Assembly: GCF_013003915.1 (NCBI RefSeq)
Contig: NZ_JABAIV010000014.1
Location: forward strand, 1 to 48,223
Reading direction: 5' to 3'
DNA: 48,223 bases
DNA from: Telluria aromaticivorans
GTDB lineage: Bacteria > Pseudomonadota > Gammaproteobacteria > Burkholderiales > Burkholderiaceae_D
Below the pieces are notes generated by a model. That model saw only the letters and a list, made by a program, of their open reading frames with translations. It ran no database searches and was not told the origin of the DNA. Of this stretch, positions 25,072-36,644 are shown in pieces. Both the position numbers and the translations under genes were made by a program. Numbering within the stretch: position 1 is the stretch's first letter; every line of letters begins with the position of its first letter.

Positions 25072-26547
25072 TCACAGCCCCGTATGTTCGGCGATATAGG
25101 CCTTCATGCGGTCCACGTCGGCCGGCATCACGACAAAGCGCTGCGGCAGCGACTCGATGTCCTCGAAGCCGGCCGGGCGCTCGGCATCGGTGCCCAGTGC
25201 GTCGAGGATGGTCTCGTTGAACTTCGCGGCCAGCGCGGTTTCCAGGACGACCATCGGCACGCCGGGCTGCATGTGTTCGCGCGCGACCTTGATGCCGTCG
25301 GCGGTATGGGTGTCGATGGTGATGCCATAGTCGTCGGCCGCGTCGCGGATCGTCTGCAGGCGGTCGGCATGGGTCGATTTGCCCGAGGCGAAACCGTACT
25401 GGCCGCACAGCTTCCATTCGTCGCCATCGCTGCCGGCCCCACCCGACAGGTCGAAGCCGCCATGGGTGTCGACCTTGCGGAACAGCGCGTGCGTTCGTTC
25501 CGGATCGCGCCCTACCAGTTCGTACACGAAGCGCTCGAAATTCGAGGCCTTCGAGATGTCCATCGACGGGCTGCTGGTGTGGTAAGTCTCGGACGATTTA
25601 CGCACCCGGTAGCGGCCGGTGCGGAAGAATTCGTCGAGCACGTCGTTCTCGTTGGTGGCGGCGACGAGTTTATCGATCGGCAGGCCCATCATGCGGGCAA
25701 TGTGGCCGGCGCAGATATTCCCGAAATTCCCCGACGGGACGGTGAACGAGACCTTCTGGTCGCTGCTGATGGTGGCCGCAAGGTAGCCGCGGAAGTAGTA
25801 AACCACCTGCGCCACCACGCGCGCCCAGTTGATCGAGTTGACGGTGCCGATCTTCTGGCGCGCCTTGAAGGACAGGTCGTTGGATACCGCCTTGACCAGG
25901 TCCTGGCAATCGTCGAACACGCCTTCGACCGCGATATTGAAGATGTTCGGGTCCTGCAGGCTGAACATCTGGGCGGCCTGGAAAGCGCTCATCTTCCCGT
26001 GCGGCGACAGCATGAACACGCGCACACCGCGCTTGCCGCGCATCGCATATTCGGCGGCGCTGCCGGTGTCGCCCGAGGTGGCGCCGAAGATGTTCAGTTC
26101 ATCGTTATTCTTTGCCAGCGCATATTCGAACAGGTTGCCGAGCAGTTGCATGGCCATGTCCTTGAAGGCCAGGGTCGGGCCGTTCGACAGCGCCTGCAGC
26201 ACCAGCTTGCCGTGCGGGCCTTCCTCTAACACGCGCAGCGGGGTGATCTCGCTTGCCGGTTCGCCGGGACGGGCGTTGCGGTAGACCTCGGGGGTGTAAG
26301 TTTTGGCGGTCAGGGCGCGCAGGTCGGCGTCGGGGATGTCGGTGGCGAACTTGCGCAGGATTTCGTAGGCCAGCTCGGCATACGACAGGCTGCGCCACGC
26401 GTCCAGCTCGGCTTTGCTGACCTGCGGGTAGTCCTCGGGCAGGTAGAGGCCGCCGTCCGGGGCCAGGCCCGCAAGCAGGATGTCGGAAAAGTGCTGGGGA
26501 TTGCGTGCTGCGGACGCGCTGGTTGCGCGGGTGGACACATATTGCAT
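25072..26547 (-). CDS. thrC: Threonine synthase
   Basis: 491 residues from MQYVSTRATS; the 33 codons before it are not conserved in type. The long (fold-type II) form starts with a ThrC N-terminal region (YVSTRA, APDGGLYLPE). The PLP lysine is Lys129 in NGPTLAFKDM, and the phosphate loop is ATSGDTGSAAEYA. It converts O-phosphohomoserine to threonine. Homoserine dehydrogenase, often directly upstream in betaproteobacteria, is not in the window; the upstream neighbour is a divergent hydrolase. Confidence 0.95.
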   Translation of the reverse strand: MQYVSTRATSASAARNPQHFSDILLAGLAPDGGLYLPEDYPQVSKAELDAWRSLSYAELAYEILRKFATDIPDADLRALTAKTYTPEVYRNARPGEPASEITPLRVLEEGPHGKLVLQALSNGPTLAFKDMAMQLLGNLFEYALAKNNDELNIFGATSGDTGSAAEYAMRGKRGVRVFMLSPHGKMSAFQAAQMFSLQDPNIFNIAVEGVFDDCQDLVKAVSNDLSFKARQKIGTVNSINWARVVAQVVYYFRGYLAATISSDQKVSFTVPSGNFGNICAGHIARMMGLPIDKLVAATNENDVLDEFFRTGRYRVRKSSETYHTSSPSMDISKASNFERFVYELVGRDPERTHALFRKVDTHGGFDLSGGAGSDGDEWKLCGQYGFASGKSTHADRLQTIRDAADDYGITIDTHTADGIKVAREHMQPGVPMVVLETALAAKFNETILDALGTDAERPAGFEDIESLPQRFVVMPADVDRMKAYIAEHTGL

Positions 26548-26694
26548 ACGTTGGACGATCCGGTTATGGCACAAGTTGAAACTTATTATAGCGCCTACCG
26601 CGAAGGCCCTTCGGTGCTCCATCTTTCCTCCACATTCGGCCTGCAAGATGGGCCCGTCGCATGACCCTCAACCTCACTGGACCGAATAAAAACG

Positions 26695-28089
26695 ATGCCA
26701 TCACTCCGTAGCGCAGTCAGCCTGGCCCTCCTGCTGGCCATCCCCTCCGTCGCCAATGCCGGCCCTGTCAAGGACCATCAAGGCCGCTGGCTCGGCGACA
26801 TGGTCATCCCCAAGGGCCCGATCCTCAAGATCGGCGCCGAGTTCTACACCCGCGCCGATGGCTCGCTGTGGGCAAGCATCGCCAGCCCTGACCAGGGCGC
26901 CTACGACCAGCCGGTGTCGAAGGTAGAGGACGACGGCGACACGGTCCTGCTGGACCTGAACGTCGCGACCCTGAAACTGACCTGGGCGAAGGATCACTTC
27001 GATGGCGTGTTTTCACAGGGCGGCCGCTCCTTCTCCTTCCCGCTGCATCGCGTCGCGGAATATCCGCGCAAGCCTAGAGCGCAGACGCCGAAAGGTCCCT
27101 TCCCCTACTCGGAGCAGGAACTGAACTTCACCGCCCCGGATGGCATCGTGCTCAGCGCGACCCTGACGACGCCCCGCGGCGTGGTCCGTCCGAACCTGGC
27201 GGTCCTGGTCACCGGCACCGGGCCTGCTACCCGCGACAGCGACGTGGCCGGGCACCAGCAATTCCGGGTCATGGCCGACTACCTGGCGCGCCAGGGGATC
27301 GCCGTACTGCGCTACGACAAGCGCGGCAATGGCCGCTCGACCGGCGACTACGCGCAGCTGACCACGAGCCAGCTGGTCGGCGACCTCGGTGCGATCATGA
27401 AGGGGATGGACGGACGCAAGGAGTTCGGGCGGATCGGCATCGTCGGCCTGAGCGAAGGGCCCGGCATTGCCGCCGCGGTGGCGGCGCGCGCCCCTAGAAC
27501 GGTCGACTTCATCGTGTCGCTGGCGGGAGTCGGACTGTCCGGCCACGAACTGATCCTGCTGCAGGACCGCCTCGTCGCCAAGGACAACGGCGCCGCCCCG
27601 GCTGAGGTGGAAAGGCTGATGGGCTATGTGCGTGCCTGGTACGAGACGATCCTCGCGCATGCCGAGCCGCAGCCGCGCATGGCGGCGCTCAAGGCGCTGT
27701 ACGCAGGACTACCTGCGGAGGACCGCGCCCTGGTGGAAAAATACGAGATGAACGTGGGATCGCTGTCGCGGACGGAGGCCGAAAAGCCGCACCTGCGCAC
27801 CATGCTGCTGCAAAATCCGCAAATGGACTGGCGCAAGGTGAAGGTGCCGGTGCTCGCCTTGAACGGGAGCCTGGATCACCAGGTGCCGGCCGAAGAAAAC
27901 CTGGCGGGGATCACCCGCGCGCTCAAGGCAGGCGGCAATCGCCGGGTCGAATCAAAAGTCATGCCCTCGCTGAACCACCTGTTCCAGACCGCGAAGACCG
28001 GCAATACGAACGAGTATGACAAGATCGAGGAAACGATCGCGCCAGAAGCACTGGCGCGGATCGCGGCCTTCGTCAAGCAGCAGCGCTAA
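26695..28089 (+). CDS. Exported alpha/beta hydrolase (S9/DUF1100-like)
   Basis: 464 residues. A signal peptide ends near SVANAG. About 110 residues of beta-rich N-terminal domain follow (KIGAEFYTRADGSLWASIAS). The hydrolase domain then has VLVTGTGPATRDSD, YDKRGNGRS, nucleophile GLSEGPG, acid in NGSLDHQVPAEEN and His in LNHLFQ. This is the layout of exported peptidase/esterase-like enzymes; the substrate is unknown. No good Shine-Dalgarno is seen. It is convergent with sdaA, 3 bp apart. Confidence 0.8.
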   Translation: MPSLRSAVSLALLLAIPSVANAGPVKDHQGRWLGDMVIPKGPILKIGAEFYTRADGSLWASIASPDQGAYDQPVSKVEDDGDTVLLDLNVATLKLTWAKDHFDGVFSQGGRSFSFPLHRVAEYPRKPRAQTPKGPFPYSEQELNFTAPDGIVLSATLTTPRGVVRPNLAVLVTGTGPATRDSDVAGHQQFRVMADYLARQGIAVLRYDKRGNGRSTGDYAQLTTSQLVGDLGAIMKGMDGRKEFGRIGIVGLSEGPGIAAAVAARAPRTVDFIVSLAGVGLSGHELILLQDRLVAKDNGAAPAEVERLMGYVRAWYETILAHAEPQPRMAALKALYAGLPAEDRALVEKYEMNVGSLSRTEAEKPHLRTMLLQNPQMDWRKVKVPVLALNGSLDHQVPAEENLAGITRALKAGGNRRVESKVMPSLNHLFQTAKTGNTNEYDKIEETIAPEALARIAAFVKQQR

Positions 28090-28092
28090 GCC

Positions 28093-29481
28093 TTAGCAGG
28101 CGGCGTGGTTGACGGTAATGACGTGGACCGCCAGCCCGCCCAACGATGTTTCCTTGTACTTCACCTGCATGTCGGCCCCGGTCTGGCGCATGGTCTCGAT
28201 GACGTTATCTAAACTGACGAAGTGGGTGCCGTCGCCTTTGAGTGCCAGCGAGGCGGCGGTGATCGCCTTGATCGCGCCCATGCCGTTGCGCTCGATGCAG
28301 GGAATCTGCACCAGGCCGCCGATCGGGTCGCAGGTCATGCCCAGGTGGTGCTCGATGCCGATTTCGGCGGCGTTCTCGACGCGCTCGTTGGAACCACCAA
28401 GCGCCGCCACCAGGCCGGCCGCCGCCATGGCGCAGGCCACGCCGACTTCGCCCTGGCAGCCCACTTCGGCGCCCGAGATCGAGGCGTTCTTCTTGCACAG
28501 CATGCCGATGGCCGCTGCGGTCAGCAGGAAGACGCGGATGCCGGCAACCGCATCGCTCGGGCGGCAGTCTTCCGCGTAATAACGCACGACGGCCGGGATG
28601 ATGCCGGCCGCGCCATTGGTCGGCGCCGTGACGACCCGCCCGCCGGCCGCGTTTTCCTCGTTCACCGCCATCGCGTACAAGGTGACCTGGTGGGTTGAGT
28701 CGTGCGGCAGTTCGTTGATGCGGTTCCCAAGGTCGCAGTGCGCCGCTTTCCACAGCTTGGCCGCGCGGCGTTTGACGTTCAGGCCGCCGGGCAGCTGGCC
28801 ATCGGTGACCAGGCCGTGGGCGATACAGTCGCGCATCACGGCCCAGATCCGGTCCAGGCCCGCATCGAGTTCGGCTTCGGTCATGCGCGCCAGCTCGTTC
28901 GCACGCAGCATGTGCGGGATCGACAGGCCGTGCTGGCGGCCCTGGTCCAGCAGCTGCTGCATGGTCGCAAACGGGAACGGGATGTCCACCGCCGGCGCCT
29001 GTTCCGCACGCGCCTGGCTCTCGCCCGCCGCGGTAATGAAACCGCCGCCAACCGAATAGTAGACCCGTTCGATCAGGCTGCCATCACGCAGCTGCAGCAC
29101 GAAGCGCATGCCGTTCGGGTGCTCGGGCAGGGTCGAGGCCTTGTGCCAGACTAAATTCGCCTTCTGGGTGAACGGCACCTCTTTGGTGCCGAGCAGCTTG
29201 ATCACGCCGTCCAGCTCCGCTTCGGCCAGCCTGTCCTCGACCGAATCCGGATCGATGTCCTGCGGCGTCTCGCCCATCAGGCCGAGGATCACCGCCTTGT
29301 CGGTCGCGTGGCCGATGCCGGTCAGTGCGAGCGAACCATACAGGTGGGCTTCGACGCCGATCGCGTTCTCGAGCGAACCGCACTCCAGCAGGAAGCGCCG
29401 CGCCGCCACCATCGGGCCCACCGTATGGGAGCTCGATGGGCCGATCCCGATCTTGAACAGATCAAATACACTCATGTCCAT
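28093..29481 (-). CDS. sdaA: L-serine ammonia-lyase (iron-sulfur)
   Basis: 462 residues, single-chain type. The N-terminal beta domain has IGIGPSSSHTVGPM. The C-terminal catalytic domain holds three conserved cysteines likely to bind the [4Fe-4S] cluster, at 342 (GCQGEVG), 384 (TCDPIGG) and 395 (IPCIERN). It deaminates L-serine to pyruvate. It lies 60 bp after the threonine dehydrogenase gene in the same direction, so it can complete threonine catabolism through glycine and serine. Confidence 0.94.
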   Translation of the reverse strand: MDMSVFDLFKIGIGPSSSHTVGPMVAARRFLLECGSLENAIGVEAHLYGSLALTGIGHATDKAVILGLMGETPQDIDPDSVEDRLAEAELDGVIKLLGTKEVPFTQKANLVWHKASTLPEHPNGMRFVLQLRDGSLIERVYYSVGGGFITAAGESQARAEQAPAVDIPFPFATMQQLLDQGRQHGLSIPHMLRANELARMTEAELDAGLDRIWAVMRDCIAHGLVTDGQLPGGLNVKRRAAKLWKAAHCDLGNRINELPHDSTHQVTLYAMAVNEENAAGGRVVTAPTNGAAGIIPAVVRYYAEDCRPSDAVAGIRVFLLTAAAIGMLCKKNASISGAEVGCQGEVGVACAMAAAGLVAALGGSNERVENAAEIGIEHHLGMTCDPIGGLVQIPCIERNGMGAIKAITAASLALKGDGTHFVSLDNVIETMRQTGADMQVKYKETSLGGLAVHVITVNHAAC

Positions 29482-29541
29482 CTAGTTGTCTCGACTATTT
29501 TGGTTTTTTATTGTTGTGTGGTGATGCCGGAACGGTGAAGC

Positions 29542-30498
29542 TCAAGCCGTGATGCCGACGTCGATATTCTTCAGCATGCTGGCGACCATCTCTTCGATGC
29601 CGATGCTGGCTTTCCAGCCCCAGTCTGCCGTCGCGCGGCTGTCGTCCAGGCTCTTCGGCCAGGAATCGGCAATCGCCTGGCGGCTGTCCGGCTTGTACGC
29701 CACCTCGAATTCCGGCTGTGCCTTCTTGATGGCGGCAGCCAGTTCGCGCGGGTTGAATGACACGCCGGCCACATTGTACGAGGAGCGGATCAGGACTTTT
29801 TCCGGCGCTGCGTCCATCAGTTCGATGGTAGCGCGGATCGCGTCCGGCATGTAGATCATCGGCAGGGTCGTTTCCGGTCCCAGGAAGCAGTCGTAGGTCT
29901 CGCCCTTGAGCGCCGCGTGGAAGATGGCGATCGCGTAGTCGGTAGTGCCGCCGCCAGGAGGCGACTTGTAGCTGATGATGCCCGGGTAGCGGATCGAGCG
30001 CACATCCACACCGTACTTGCTGTGGTAGTACTCGCACAGGCGCTCGCCGGCGAGCTTGCTGATGCCGTAGATCGTGGTCGGGTCCATCACCGTGTATTGC
30101 GGGGTGTTCTCCGCCGGGGTGTTCGGGCCGAAGGCGGCGATCGACGAAGGCCAGAACACTTTCAGCGGCTTGCCCGCCTCGCCACGCTCGCGCGCCACTT
30201 CCAGGATGTTCAGCAGGCCGTCCATGTTCAGCGACCAGGCCTTGAGCGGGGCCTTTTCGCCGGTGGCCGACAGCAGCGCCGCCAGCTGGTAGACCTGGGT
30301 GACGCCCTCGGCATCGATCAGGCTGGCCATCCGGTCCTTGTCCATCACGTCCAGCTGCATGTAGCGCGCCGCGCCGTACACGTTGTTGCTGCCGATGTCC
30401 GAGGCGATCACATTGTCCTGGCCGTGCTGCTCTGCCAGTGCCGTGACCAGTTCGCTGCCGATTTGGCCGTTTGCGCCGATGATGAGGATGCGTTCCAT
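29542..30498 (-). CDS. L-threonine 3-dehydrogenase, SDR type
   Basis: 318 residues of the extended SDR (NAD-dependent epimerase) family. The NAD motif is GANGQIG (8-14) and the catalytic pair YGISK gives Tyr144 and Lys148. It resembles the epimerase-like L-threonine dehydrogenases known from Cupriavidus and Flavobacterium rather than the zinc enzyme of E. coli. It oxidises threonine to 2-amino-3-ketobutyrate, which Kbl cleaves. The neighbouring kbl makes this call much firmer than sequence alone. Confidence 0.88.
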   Translation of the reverse strand: MERILIIGANGQIGSELVTALAEQHGQDNVIASDIGSNNVYGAARYMQLDVMDKDRMASLIDAEGVTQVYQLAALLSATGEKAPLKAWSLNMDGLLNILEVARERGEAGKPLKVFWPSSIAAFGPNTPAENTPQYTVMDPTTIYGISKLAGERLCEYYHSKYGVDVRSIRYPGIISYKSPPGGGTTDYAIAIFHAALKGETYDCFLGPETTLPMIYMPDAIRATIELMDAAPEKVLIRSSYNVAGVSFNPRELAAAIKKAQPEFEVAYKPDSRQAIADSWPKSLDDSRATADWGWKASIGIEEMVASMLKNIDVGITA

Positions 30499-30532
30499 GT
30501 AGATTCCGTCCTGTTGCGTGCTGCGTGATTGA

Positions 30533-31738
30533 TTAATTATTCTTGAGGATGCCGAGTTCGCGCCCGGCCTGCTCGAAGGCGGCCAGCACGGTGTCGAGCT
30601 GCTCGCGGGTGTGGGCGGCGGAGAGCTGCACGCGCACGCGCGCCTGGCCCATCGGCACCACCGGATAGAAGAAGCCCGACAGCAGCACGCCCAGTTCGAA
30701 CATGCGGGCGGCGAACTTTTGTGCGATCGGCGCTTCGAACAGCATCACCGGCACCACCGGGTGGGTGCCCGGCTTGATGGTGAAGCCGATGCGCTCGATC
30801 TCCTTGCGGAAGTAGGCGGTGTTCTCGTGCAGGCGGTCGCGCAGTTCGGTCGACTTCGAGATGCGGTCGAGTACCGCCAGACTAGCGCCGGCGATCATCG
30901 GCGCCAGCGTGTTCGAGAACAGGTAGGGACGCGATTTCTGGCGCAGGGTCTCGATGACCTCTTTGCGGCCGGAAGTGAAGCCGCCCATTGCGCCGCCCAG
31001 GGCCTTGCCCAGGGTGCCGGTGATGATGTCGATCTTGCCGATCACTCCGCAATGCTCGTGGGTGCCGCGGCCGGTCGCGCCCATGAAGCCGGAGGCGTGC
31101 GATTCGTCGATCATGGTCAGGGCGCCGTATTGCTCGGCCAGAGCGACGATCTTGTCCAGTTGGGCGATGGTGCCGTCCATCGAGAACACGCCGTCGGTGA
31201 CGATGATCTTGTGGCGCTTGCCGGCTTCGGTGGCGGCGATCAGCTGCTTCTCCAGGTCGGCCATGTCGTTGTTGGCGTAGCGGTAGCGCGCCGCCTTGCA
31301 CAGGCGCACGCCATCGATAATGGAGGCGTGGTTCAGGGCGTCCGAGATGATCGCGTCGTTTTCGTCGAACAGCGGCTCGAACACGCCGCCGTTGGCGTCG
31401 AAGGCGGCCGCGTACAGGATGGTGTCTTCGGTGCCGAGGAATTCCGACAGCTTGGCCTCGAGTTCCTTGTGCACGGTCTGGGTGCCGCAGATGAAGCGCA
31501 CCGAAGACAGTCCATAGCCGTATTTTTCCAGCGCGGCGGCGGCCGCCTTCTGGGTTTGCGGGTCGCCCGACAGGCCCAGGTAGTTATTGGCGCACATGTT
31601 GATCAGGGTACGGCCATCCTGGGCGACCACTTCGGCGCCCTGGCGCGATGCCAGCACGCGTTCCGGCTTGAACAGGCCGTCGTTGCGCAGGGTTTCAAGC
31701 TTCTGCTGAAGGCCGCTATAGAATGCTCCGTCGCTCAT
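30533..31738 (-). CDS. kbl: Glycine C-acetyltransferase (2-amino-3-ketobutyrate CoA ligase)
   Basis: 401 residues from MSDGAFYSGL; GGAG lies eight bases upstream. It is an alpha-oxoamine synthase with IDESHASGFMG and the PLP lysine at 245 (TGTLGKALGG). It splits 2-amino-3-ketobutyrate with CoA into glycine and acetyl-CoA. It is first in kbl-tdh-sdaA, 34 bp before the dehydrogenase. The upstream region is shared with a divergent XRE-cupin regulator and carries a perfect 16-bp palindrome. Confidence 0.95.
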   Translation of the reverse strand: MSDGAFYSGLQQKLETLRNDGLFKPERVLASRQGAEVVAQDGRTLINMCANNYLGLSGDPQTQKAAAAALEKYGYGLSSVRFICGTQTVHKELEAKLSEFLGTEDTILYAAAFDANGGVFEPLFDENDAIISDALNHASIIDGVRLCKAARYRYANNDMADLEKQLIAATEAGKRHKIIVTDGVFSMDGTIAQLDKIVALAEQYGALTMIDESHASGFMGATGRGTHEHCGVIGKIDIITGTLGKALGGAMGGFTSGRKEVIETLRQKSRPYLFSNTLAPMIAGASLAVLDRISKSTELRDRLHENTAYFRKEIERIGFTIKPGTHPVVPVMLFEAPIAQKFAARMFELGVLLSGFFYPVVPMGQARVRVQLSAAHTREQLDTVLAAFEQAGRELGILKNN

Positions 31739-31852
31739 GTGTCCCACTCCTGATAGTCTGGTTTGGCCAGGGCCGGCTTGACCGGCGGATGGCAGTGTTG
31801 TACCGTTGGATCCGTTCGATTGAAAGAACCGAGTTCTGTATGTCGAACGAAA

Positions 31853-31868
31853 ATTCAATATATTGAAT
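31853..31868. promoter_or_regulatory. 16-bp perfect palindrome between kbl and the XRE-cupin gene
   Basis: ATTCAATATATTGAAT is fully self-complementary. It lies 115 bp upstream of kbl and 86 bp upstream of the regulator. An AT-rich perfect palindrome in a divergent control region is a good operator candidate for the neighbouring HTH regulator. Confidence 0.55.
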
Positions 31869-31898
31869 ATTACCCCTAGCTAATGTACTTGGCAAGCC

Positions 31899-31946
31899 GC
31901 AGCGACAGACGCAGTGACAACCGTAGCGACAACCGCAGTGACCACC
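31899..31946 (+). repeat. Four 12-bp tandem repeats before the XRE-cupin start
   Basis: Four units of the form G(C/T)AG(C/T)GAC(A/C)(A/G)(A/C)C follow each other directly and end seven bases before the ATG of the regulator gene. They take the place where a Shine-Dalgarno sequence would be, and none is seen. Confidence 0.7.
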
Positions 31947-31953
31947 TACAGCA

Positions 31954-32529
31954 ATGACGAAAACGATAACAAATAACGCCCCGCCGGAGGTTGGCGCCAC
32001 GCTGCAGCGCATGCGACTGGCCCGTGGTTTGACGCTGGAAGACCTGTCGCGCATCGCGGGGGTGTCCAAGTCGATGCTATCGCAGATCGAGCGCGAAAAG
32101 GCCAATCCGACCATCGCCATCACCTGGCGCCTGGCCAATGCCCTGGGCGTGGAGATCGGCGAGCTGCTGTCGTCCGAGGTACGTTCGGTGGACCTGATCC
32201 GGGTGGTCGACGCCCACGAGACCCCTACCTTGCCCGGCGCCCATGCCGGCTATTCACTGCGCATTCTGGGCCCGATGGACCTGGCGGGCAAGTACGAATG
32301 GTACGAGCTGACCCTGGCGCCCGGGGGTGAGCTGAAATCGCAGGCGCACGATCCGGGGACCAGCGAGCACCTCACGGTGCTGAGCGGGGCGGTCGAACTG
32401 GAAGTGGGCGCGGAGAAGCGCAAGATCAAGCATGGCGGAACGGCGCGGTATCCGGCGGACCATGACCATGTGATCAGGAATGCGGGGAAGACGGAGGCGA
32501 AGGCGCTTCTCGTTGTCGTACAGAGGTGA
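31954..32529 (+). CDS. XRE-family regulator with cupin sensor domain
   Basis: 191 residues. An N-terminal Cro/C1 helix-turn-helix (LQRMRLARGLTLEDLSRIAG, SKSMLSQIEREKANPTI) is followed by a linker and a C-terminal cupin (YELTLAPGGELKS, then EHLTVLSGAVELEVG). Regulators of this build often control amino-acid or amine catabolism and bind a small ligand in the cupin. It is divergent from kbl-tdh-sdaA, so control of threonine breakdown is the likely role (inference from position). Confidence 0.85.
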   Translation: MTKTITNNAPPEVGATLQRMRLARGLTLEDLSRIAGVSKSMLSQIEREKANPTIAITWRLANALGVEIGELLSSEVRSVDLIRVVDAHETPTLPGAHAGYSLRILGPMDLAGKYEWYELTLAPGGELKSQAHDPGTSEHLTVLSGAVELEVGAEKRKIKHGGTARYPADHDHVIRNAGKTEAKALLVVVQR

Positions 32530-32537
32530 CGAGATTT

Positions 32538-32672
32538 CGTAGGGTGGGCGGGGTAATTTCGGGCAATGCCCGGAATTACGAACGCCCACGCGGTGATAGT
32601 TAAGGTTTGAACAGCCGTACGGGCAGCATCACCGTAATTTGACCGCGTGGGCAGGAAACCTGCCCACCCTAC
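32538..32672. repeat. Dispersed CGTAGGGTGGGC palindrome, full inverted pair
   Basis: It runs from CGTAGGGTGGGCG to CCTGCCCACCCTAC with inner GCGTGGGC/GCCCACGC arms and a further GTAATTTCGGGC / GCCCGGAATTAC hairpin. It follows the XRE-cupin stop by 9 bp. Confidence 0.85.
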
Positions 32673-32679
32673 AACACCG

Positions 32680-32712
32680 AACGGCCGCGTAATTGCTTAC
32701 GCGGCCGTTTTT
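32680..32712 (+). terminator. Terminator downstream of the XRE-cupin gene
   Basis: A perfect 13-bp stem (AACGGCCGCGTAA/TTACGCGGCCGTT) with a TTGC loop is followed by five Ts on the plus strand. It may also stop the convergent peptidase transcript. Confidence 0.8.
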
Positions 32713-32737
32713 ACGTCAGCTTTACAGCATTTGAAGA

Positions 32738-34933
<2,196 letters not shown>

Positions 34934-35090
34934 GGGGTCGGCCTGGAGCAGCTGACAATGTTTGCCAGGCGCTCTTGGTGCCGCAGGCCATCATAACGCG
35001 AAATTCAACGCTCGCCTATGCATGGGAAAGCCCGTCAATACGGGCGCGCCGGGCGACTACCCAGCAGGCAGGAGGGAATGCGCCTGGGCC

Positions 35091-36476
35091 TCAGTGGCTG
35101 GCCCCGGGACGCCGCTGGCGCCGGGCCGACTGCACCCGGCTTGCCAGCGCCCTGCCCCAGGCGCTGCCGCCGGTCCCCGGCTTGCCCAGGCCGGTGCCGC
35201 GCGGCCGGCGCGCGCCGTGTTCGGCCCCGGCGGCGAGCAGCATCCACATATAGGCACGCAGCGGGTCGCGCTCGACCCCGCGCCCGCTGTTGACCATGCC
35301 GCCCAGGTTGTACTGGGCCAGCGCATGGCCCTGCTCGGCAGCCTGGCGGTACCAGTAGGCGGCCAGGGTGTCGTCGTGCGGCACGCCCTGGCCATTGGCG
35401 TACAGCACGCCCAGGTTGTTCTGGGCGCTGGCATCGCCCTGCTGGGCGGCGCGCCGGTACCATTCGGCGGCGCGCGCCTCGTCGCGCGGCACGCCGTCGC
35501 CCTTGGCGTACATGACGCCGAGGCTGAACTGGGCGTTGGCTGCGCCCTGCTCGGCGGCGCGCAGATACCATTCGAGTGCGCGCGCCGGGTCGCATGCGGC
35601 GCCGCGGCCGGTTGCGAGCATGGCGCCGGCGCAGTATTGGGCCTGGGCGTGGCCGCGGTCGGCCGCGCGCACGAACCAGCACAGCGCGCGCTCGTCGTCG
35701 CCCGAGCCATGGCCTGCCGCCAGCAGGGTGGCCAGCACGTACTGGGCCTCGGTATCGTTCTTCAGCGCCGCGCGTTCGAGCCAGGCGACCGCGCGTTCGG
35801 GATCGGGCTGCGCTCCCAGGCCTTGCGCGTAGGCGACGCCGAGATAGCGCTGGGCCACCGGGTCGCCCAGCGCAGCAGCCTGGCGGAACCAGCACAGCGC
35901 CTGGGCGTCGTCGGCTTCGACGCCGTCGCCGCGCCGGTACATGAGTGCGAGGTTGAGCTGGGCAGGTGCATGGCCCTGGCGCGCGGCCTTGCGGAACCAG
36001 GCCATGGCCAGCGGATGGCTGACCGGCGCCCCGAGCCCGCGCAGGTAGCATTCGCCCAGCACGTTCTGGGCACTGGCCAGCCCCTGCTCGGCGGCGCGGT
36101 AGAACCAGCCGAAGGCCATGTCGTGCGATTGCGTCACGCCGCGGCCTTTACGGTAGAGCAGGCCCAGGTTCTGCTGGGCGGAGGGATCGCCCTGCGCCGC
36201 AGCGCGCCCGAACCACCAGGCCGCCAGCTCGTCGCTGCGCTGGGGGCCGCGCGCGTTGCAGTACATGGCGCCGAGGTGGTTTTGCGCCGCCGCCAGTCCC
36301 TGGCTGGCCGCACGCTTCATCCACTTGAGCGCCAGGGTTTCGTTACGTTCGACGCCCTCGCCCTGCTTGTACAGCAGGCCGAGGTTGTACTGCGCGTAGG
36401 GATTGCCGCGCACGGCAGCGGGATGGAACCACAGGAAGACTTCGTACCCTTCGCGGGCCGCGTTCTGGCGATTCAT
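35091..36476 (-). CDS. Sel1-repeat protein with eleven repeats
   Basis: 461 residues made almost wholly of eleven 36-residue Sel1 (TPR-like) repeats with the consensus A-x-A-Q-x-x-L-G then GxGV and A-x-x-W-x-x-x-A-A-x-x-G. There is no signal peptide, and the C-terminal 45 residues are basic and low in complexity. Sel1 proteins are scaffolds for protein complexes; partners cannot be read from the sequence. The ATG has a very strong GGAGG ribosome site eight bases upstream. The reading frame through the repeats is intact. Confidence 0.85.
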   Translation of the reverse strand: MNRQNAAREGYEVFLWFHPAAVRGNPYAQYNLGLLYKQGEGVERNETLALKWMKRAASQGLAAAQNHLGAMYCNARGPQRSDELAAWWFGRAAAQGDPSAQQNLGLLYRKGRGVTQSHDMAFGWFYRAAEQGLASAQNVLGECYLRGLGAPVSHPLAMAWFRKAARQGHAPAQLNLALMYRRGDGVEADDAQALCWFRQAAALGDPVAQRYLGVAYAQGLGAQPDPERAVAWLERAALKNDTEAQYVLATLLAAGHGSGDDERALCWFVRAADRGHAQAQYCAGAMLATGRGAACDPARALEWYLRAAEQGAANAQFSLGVMYAKGDGVPRDEARAAEWYRRAAQQGDASAQNNLGVLYANGQGVPHDDTLAAYWYRQAAEQGHALAQYNLGGMVNSGRGVERDPLRAYMWMLLAAGAEHGARRPRGTGLGKPGTGGSAWGRALASRVQSARRQRRPGASH

Positions 36477-36644
36477 CCCTTCCCCTCCACCCTTCCTGCA
36501 CGCTCGGCAACTCGGCGGCCGGCGAGCCGGCGCTCCGGCAACGCGGGAAAAATGGCAAGAAAAGAAGCTCCCGTCGTTGCTAAAATTTTAAGAGGCTTGC
36601 GCGCGCAGGGTTTGCGTAGGAACAATCGTGCCGACGGATCGACT

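Noticed and set aside
31899..31946. Possible CRISPR array
   Set aside because: The units are 12 bp and contiguous, with no spacers.
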